Source: CAZEGV01 sp964511645 (GTDB taxonomy: Bacteria > Bacteroidota > Bacteroidia > Cytophagales > JAAEPT01). Taken from it: a stretch of 64,000 bases of DNA. The stretch's first letter is position 1. The number at the start of each line of letters is the position of its first letter. The notes beneath the pieces were generated by a model that was not told the DNA's origin, searched no databases, and was given only the letters and a program-made list of their open reading frames with translations. The stretch covers positions 1 through 64,000 of the forward strand of contig CAZEGV010000002.1 in NCBI GenBank assembly GCA_964511645.1. The letters run 5' to 3'. The position numbers and the translations under genes are program-made. This document shows, one piece after another, positions 61,861 through 64,000 of the stretch.

Positions 61861-61882
61861 CAAAGTGTAAATTTACACTTTG
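61861..61882. promoter_or_regulatory. Perfect 22-bp palindrome upstream of argG, candidate operator
   Basis: CAAAGTGTAAA followed directly by TTTACACTTTG, perfectly symmetric, 20 bases before the argG ATG. No T-run on the argG strand, so it is unlikely to be a terminator. Dyad size and position suit an arginine-repressor-type operator; the binding protein is not known from this window. Confidence 0.65.
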
Positions 61883-61940
61883 TTTATTGTATGTTAAAAA
61901 ATATTTCAATTTTCTTTTTAATGATTGCCATTGACAAACA

Positions 61941-62714
61941 TCATTCTTCTATTAAAATAGAGTCGAGAACTTCTTCTATTTGAGAAGAAACACTTTCAAT
62001 GTTTTGTAGCTCAATTAATTTATCTTTCAATTGAGTGTAAAATGCTGACTTTTCATATTCTGGATTATCAACAATTTCTTGTAAAGCAGTAATTTGTTCC
62101 ATCCCTGTTTTGGCTAAGGCTCTAGCTCGAAGTTGTGCCACTTCCAAATCAACCAATTCAGACGATAGGTTTTTATCCGATTTTAAATACCCTTTTTTCT
62201 TTTTCTCTTTAGCGGTGATGGCTACATAGGTTTCTATTTTTTCATCATCAACTACAATAATCGTCCCTGTTGCTATTTTGTCTTCACTCATTGACAGGAT
62301 GTCGGCAGATTTATACAGCCTCACATCATTAGTCACTACTGCTATATGAGCGTTCTTTTGTAATAAATATGAATTTATCCAACCTTCTTTTCCTTCTTTG
62401 GTTAGGATGCGTAGGTATGTTTTCTTTTTCACCTCTTGGCTCTCTAGCACAGTTACCTTATTCCCGAAAGGGATAGAAACTAACCATTTATTACCTTTTC
62501 CAGAAGGTCCGGAATTTTGATATAAACCCGCCGATTTCCATAGTGAAATTGCTGTTGTTGTCTCTACATTTTGATTAGTCTCTTCTGATTCACTTATAGT
62601 GTCAGACTTTACTTCGTCTGTGATAAATGTAGTTTCTTGTTCTGTATTTGATTTATTATCGCAAGAATTAAGTACAAATAGAGTGATTAACCCTAATAGA
62701 AATATTTTTTTCAT
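61941..62714 (-). CDS. Lipoprotein with SH3-like domain
   Basis: A 257-residue lipoprotein (FVLNSC, Cys18) with an acidic linker to about residue 55. Two SH3b-like beta units follow (GNKVTVLESQEVKKKTYLRI with EGWINSYLLQ, then VRLYKSADIL), and then a C-terminal helical stretch (about 190-257). Bacterial SH3b domains often bind peptidoglycan; here that is inference. It starts one base after the neighbouring lipoprotein gene ends, so they are co-transcribed. Confidence 0.82.
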   Translation of the reverse strand: MKKIFLLGLITLFVLNSCDNKSNTEQETTFITDEVKSDTISESEETNQNVETTTAISLWKSAGLYQNSGPSGKGNKWLVSIPFGNKVTVLESQEVKKKTYLRILTKEGKEGWINSYLLQKNAHIAVVTNDVRLYKSADILSMSEDKIATGTIIVVDDEKIETYVAITAKEKKKKGYLKSDKNLSSELVDLEVAQLRARALAKTGMEQITALQEIVDNPEYEKSAFYTQLKDKLIELQNIESVSSQIEEVLDSILIEE

Positions 62715-62715
62715 C

Positions 62716-63567
62716 TTATTGAGTAACGGTAAATGTTCTTTCTGTTGTATTAAATGGACCTTCTATATAATTTCCATCTTTATCATATAATTGGATTTTG
62801 ATAGTATGTACCCCTGCTTTAAGCCCTTCTATTATATAAGGTTCCCAAGATGTAATTTTAAATTCATCTCCATCAATAGCCACACGCACATAATTATTCC
62901 CTGCCGAGATTTCAGTATTGACTAGGTAAAAATCTAAGAAAATTTTAGATGCTTCACTGATATTGTAAGAACCTTTTGGTCTACTATAAAATAAATGTTG
63001 TGCCGACAAGTCTATTGGGTCTTGGATTACTTTATCTCCCACCTGAAATTGGCTCAGTACATAGGCTTCTTTATGTTTTAAGCTTTCGTGGTATGAACGT
63101 GAGATGAATGCTAAGACAACGTGATTGCCTTCCTCTAATTGTGCCTTTGTAGTATAATTTTCTCCATAAACTGCCTCATAAGGTTTATTGTTCAAAATAA
63201 GATGAATATGTTGTCCTTTAGCCGAGTTAGAACAAGATTTATTGTCTGCATCAGATGTTTGTGAACCTAATTGATATTCACCATCTATTACTTTAAATTG
63301 AAAATCTACAGAGCCAGCGTCTAAAATCTGACCAGTACTTGGCGATGCTATTGTCAATTTAGATTCTGGAAACGTTGGTGAATCTTTTAATGCCCTAAGC
63401 GTGTATTTTTGACCTATTAAGACTCCCTCTTTTGGTTTCAGTTTAGTGTCTTCTTGATTGAGACTTAAGGAGTCTTTTTTTTCTGAATCCGAACTAGGGT
63501 TTTTATCGCAACTAGTTAGTAAAGCTGTAGTAAAAACTAAACTTGAGAATAATATTTTCATTTTCAT
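62716..63567 (-). CDS. Lipoprotein of unknown function
   Basis: A 283-residue lipoprotein (TALLTSC, Cys20; start at 63567 or two codons later). A charged linker is followed by repeated beta-sandwich-like segments: LTIASPSTGQILDAGSVDFQF, HIHLILNNKPYEAVYG and VRVAIDGDEFKITSWEPYII. Two or three immunoglobulin-like units are likely. No family function recognised. It is the first gene of a two-lipoprotein unit that continues into the SH3-domain gene. Confidence 0.82.
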   Translation of the reverse strand: MKMKILFSSLVFTTALLTSCDKNPSSDSEKKDSLSLNQEDTKLKPKEGVLIGQKYTLRALKDSPTFPESKLTIASPSTGQILDAGSVDFQFKVIDGEYQLGSQTSDADNKSCSNSAKGQHIHLILNNKPYEAVYGENYTTKAQLEEGNHVVLAFISRSYHESLKHKEAYVLSQFQVGDKVIQDPIDLSAQHLFYSRPKGSYNISEASKIFLDFYLVNTEISAGNNYVRVAIDGDEFKITSWEPYIIEGLKAGVHTIKIQLYDKDGNYIEGPFNTTERTFTVTQ

Positions 63568-63656
63568 AGGGTTATATTTTTAGACTTTATATAGGGTGAT
63601 TTTTTTAATGACAATTAAAAACGATAAATTCTATTTTAGCGAAAACTAAGTGTTTT

Positions 63657-64000
63657 TTAATCACGTAACTTGTCTAATAGCATACTTAATGTTTTTGATT
63701 CCTCTTCACTTAAGGGGTCAAAAGAATTCATGAGTTCTTTAGTTGGACTATCTATTTCTTTTAATAAAGAAAGCCCTTCTTTTGTAATGCTTACATAAAC
63801 TACTCGGCGGTCTTTTGTACATCTTTCTCTCTCGATAAATTCTTTGTCAAATAATTTATCCGTAAGCCGTGTCGTATTAGGAGATTTGTCAATCATCCTT
63901 TTTTTGACATTTTGCATACTCATCTTGTCTTTCGCACCTCTCAATATCCGTAGTATATTGTACTGAGCTGGAGATACTCCATAGGGATGTAATACCTCGT
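63657..64000 (-). CDS. MarR-family transcriptional regulator (start beyond window)
   Basis: The C-terminal 114 residues are present; the frame stays open to the window edge (EVLHPYGVSPAQYNILRILR and onward). The winged helix is clear: MSMQNVKKRMIDKSPNTTRL as recognition region, and the wing RERCTKDRRVVYVSITKEG, with DRR typical of MarR. Such dimeric repressors respond to small aromatic ligands or oxidants. The regulated genes and the N terminus are outside or unknown. Confidence 0.9.
   Translation of the reverse strand, partial: EVLHPYGVSPAQYNILRILRGAKDKMSMQNVKKRMIDKSPNTTRLTDKLFDKEFIERERCTKDRRVVYVSITKEGLSLLKEIDSPTKELMNSFDPLSEEESKTLSMLLDKLRD

Noticed and set aside
61861..61882. The palindrome before argG as a terminator of the upstream lipoprotein gene
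   Set aside because: On the minus strand the hairpin is followed by GAAAAAG, not a T-run, and it sits close to the argG start.
1..64000. CRISPR arrays, toxin-antitoxin pairs, restriction-modification genes or prophage
   Set aside because: No regularly spaced repeats, no recognisable nuclease-methylase or phage structural genes, and no small antitoxin-like pairs were seen on either strand.

Overview
The window is AT-rich chromosomal DNA from a member of the Bacteroidota, most likely the Flavobacteriia or a close relative. The evidence is a PorZ-type component of the type IX secretion system (T9SS), a protein with a T9SS type A sorting domain, a DUF2851 protein, a ferredoxin-type sulfite/nitrite reductase with a C-terminal HEPN-like domain, the order rpmH-rnpA-S41 protease, and several promoters of the Bacteroidota form (TTG, about 20 bases, TAnnTTTG). 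The family cannot be fixed by eye. Almost all of the window is ordinary housekeeping DNA. No phage, conjugative element, CRISPR array or rRNA was seen.

Layout. From 132 to 10313 eight genes run head to tail on the minus strand with almost no gaps: pyrD, ftsK, a lolA-like gene, pyrF, DUF2851, an unknown polytopic membrane protein, a secreted M6-type metalloprotease and a YHS-domain lipoprotein. A 615-base intergenic region (10314-10928) then precedes the sulfite/nitrite reductase. From 13 to 23 kb come ispE, a NeuD/PglD-like acyltransferase, mscL, an OmpH/Skp chaperone, a PAP2 phosphatase, a saccharopine dehydrogenase-like enzyme, recJ, a GH18 protein, nth and an LpxL-like acyltransferase. A dead SnoaL-like gene split by a 157-bp transposon remnant follows.

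From 23.7 to 42 kb, mostly on the minus strand, are an unknown secreted protein, recO, porZ, tRNA-Cys, ffh, the comM-like gene, gmhA, comEC, a GH2 exo-glucosaminidase-like enzyme, a CNNM/CBS protein, an S41 protease, rnpA, rpmH and a potassium channel. From 42 to 57.6 kb are lspA-ileS, a tightly overlapped plus-strand run (cytochrome b5-like, MurK-like kinase, murQ, nrnA, FKBP), a frameshifted outer-membrane gene, purN, psd, cdsA, a CPBP protease, dusB, an A-type Fe-S protein and a membrane coiled-coil protein carrying a transposase-like zinc ribbon. The last stretch holds a T9SS cargo protein, proB-argC-argG with a perfect palindrome upstream of argG, two lipoproteins and a MarR regulator cut by the window edge.

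The least conventional content is in the repeats. A non-autonomous element with 17-bp terminal inverted repeats occurs twice (1-89, cut by the window edge, and 23109-23265). A three-copy intergenic element (about 23617, 43290 and 56381) has a long central stem whose sequence changes while its pairing is kept, as expected for a selected RNA or DNA structure. All family names come from motif recognition by eye; no database search was possible.
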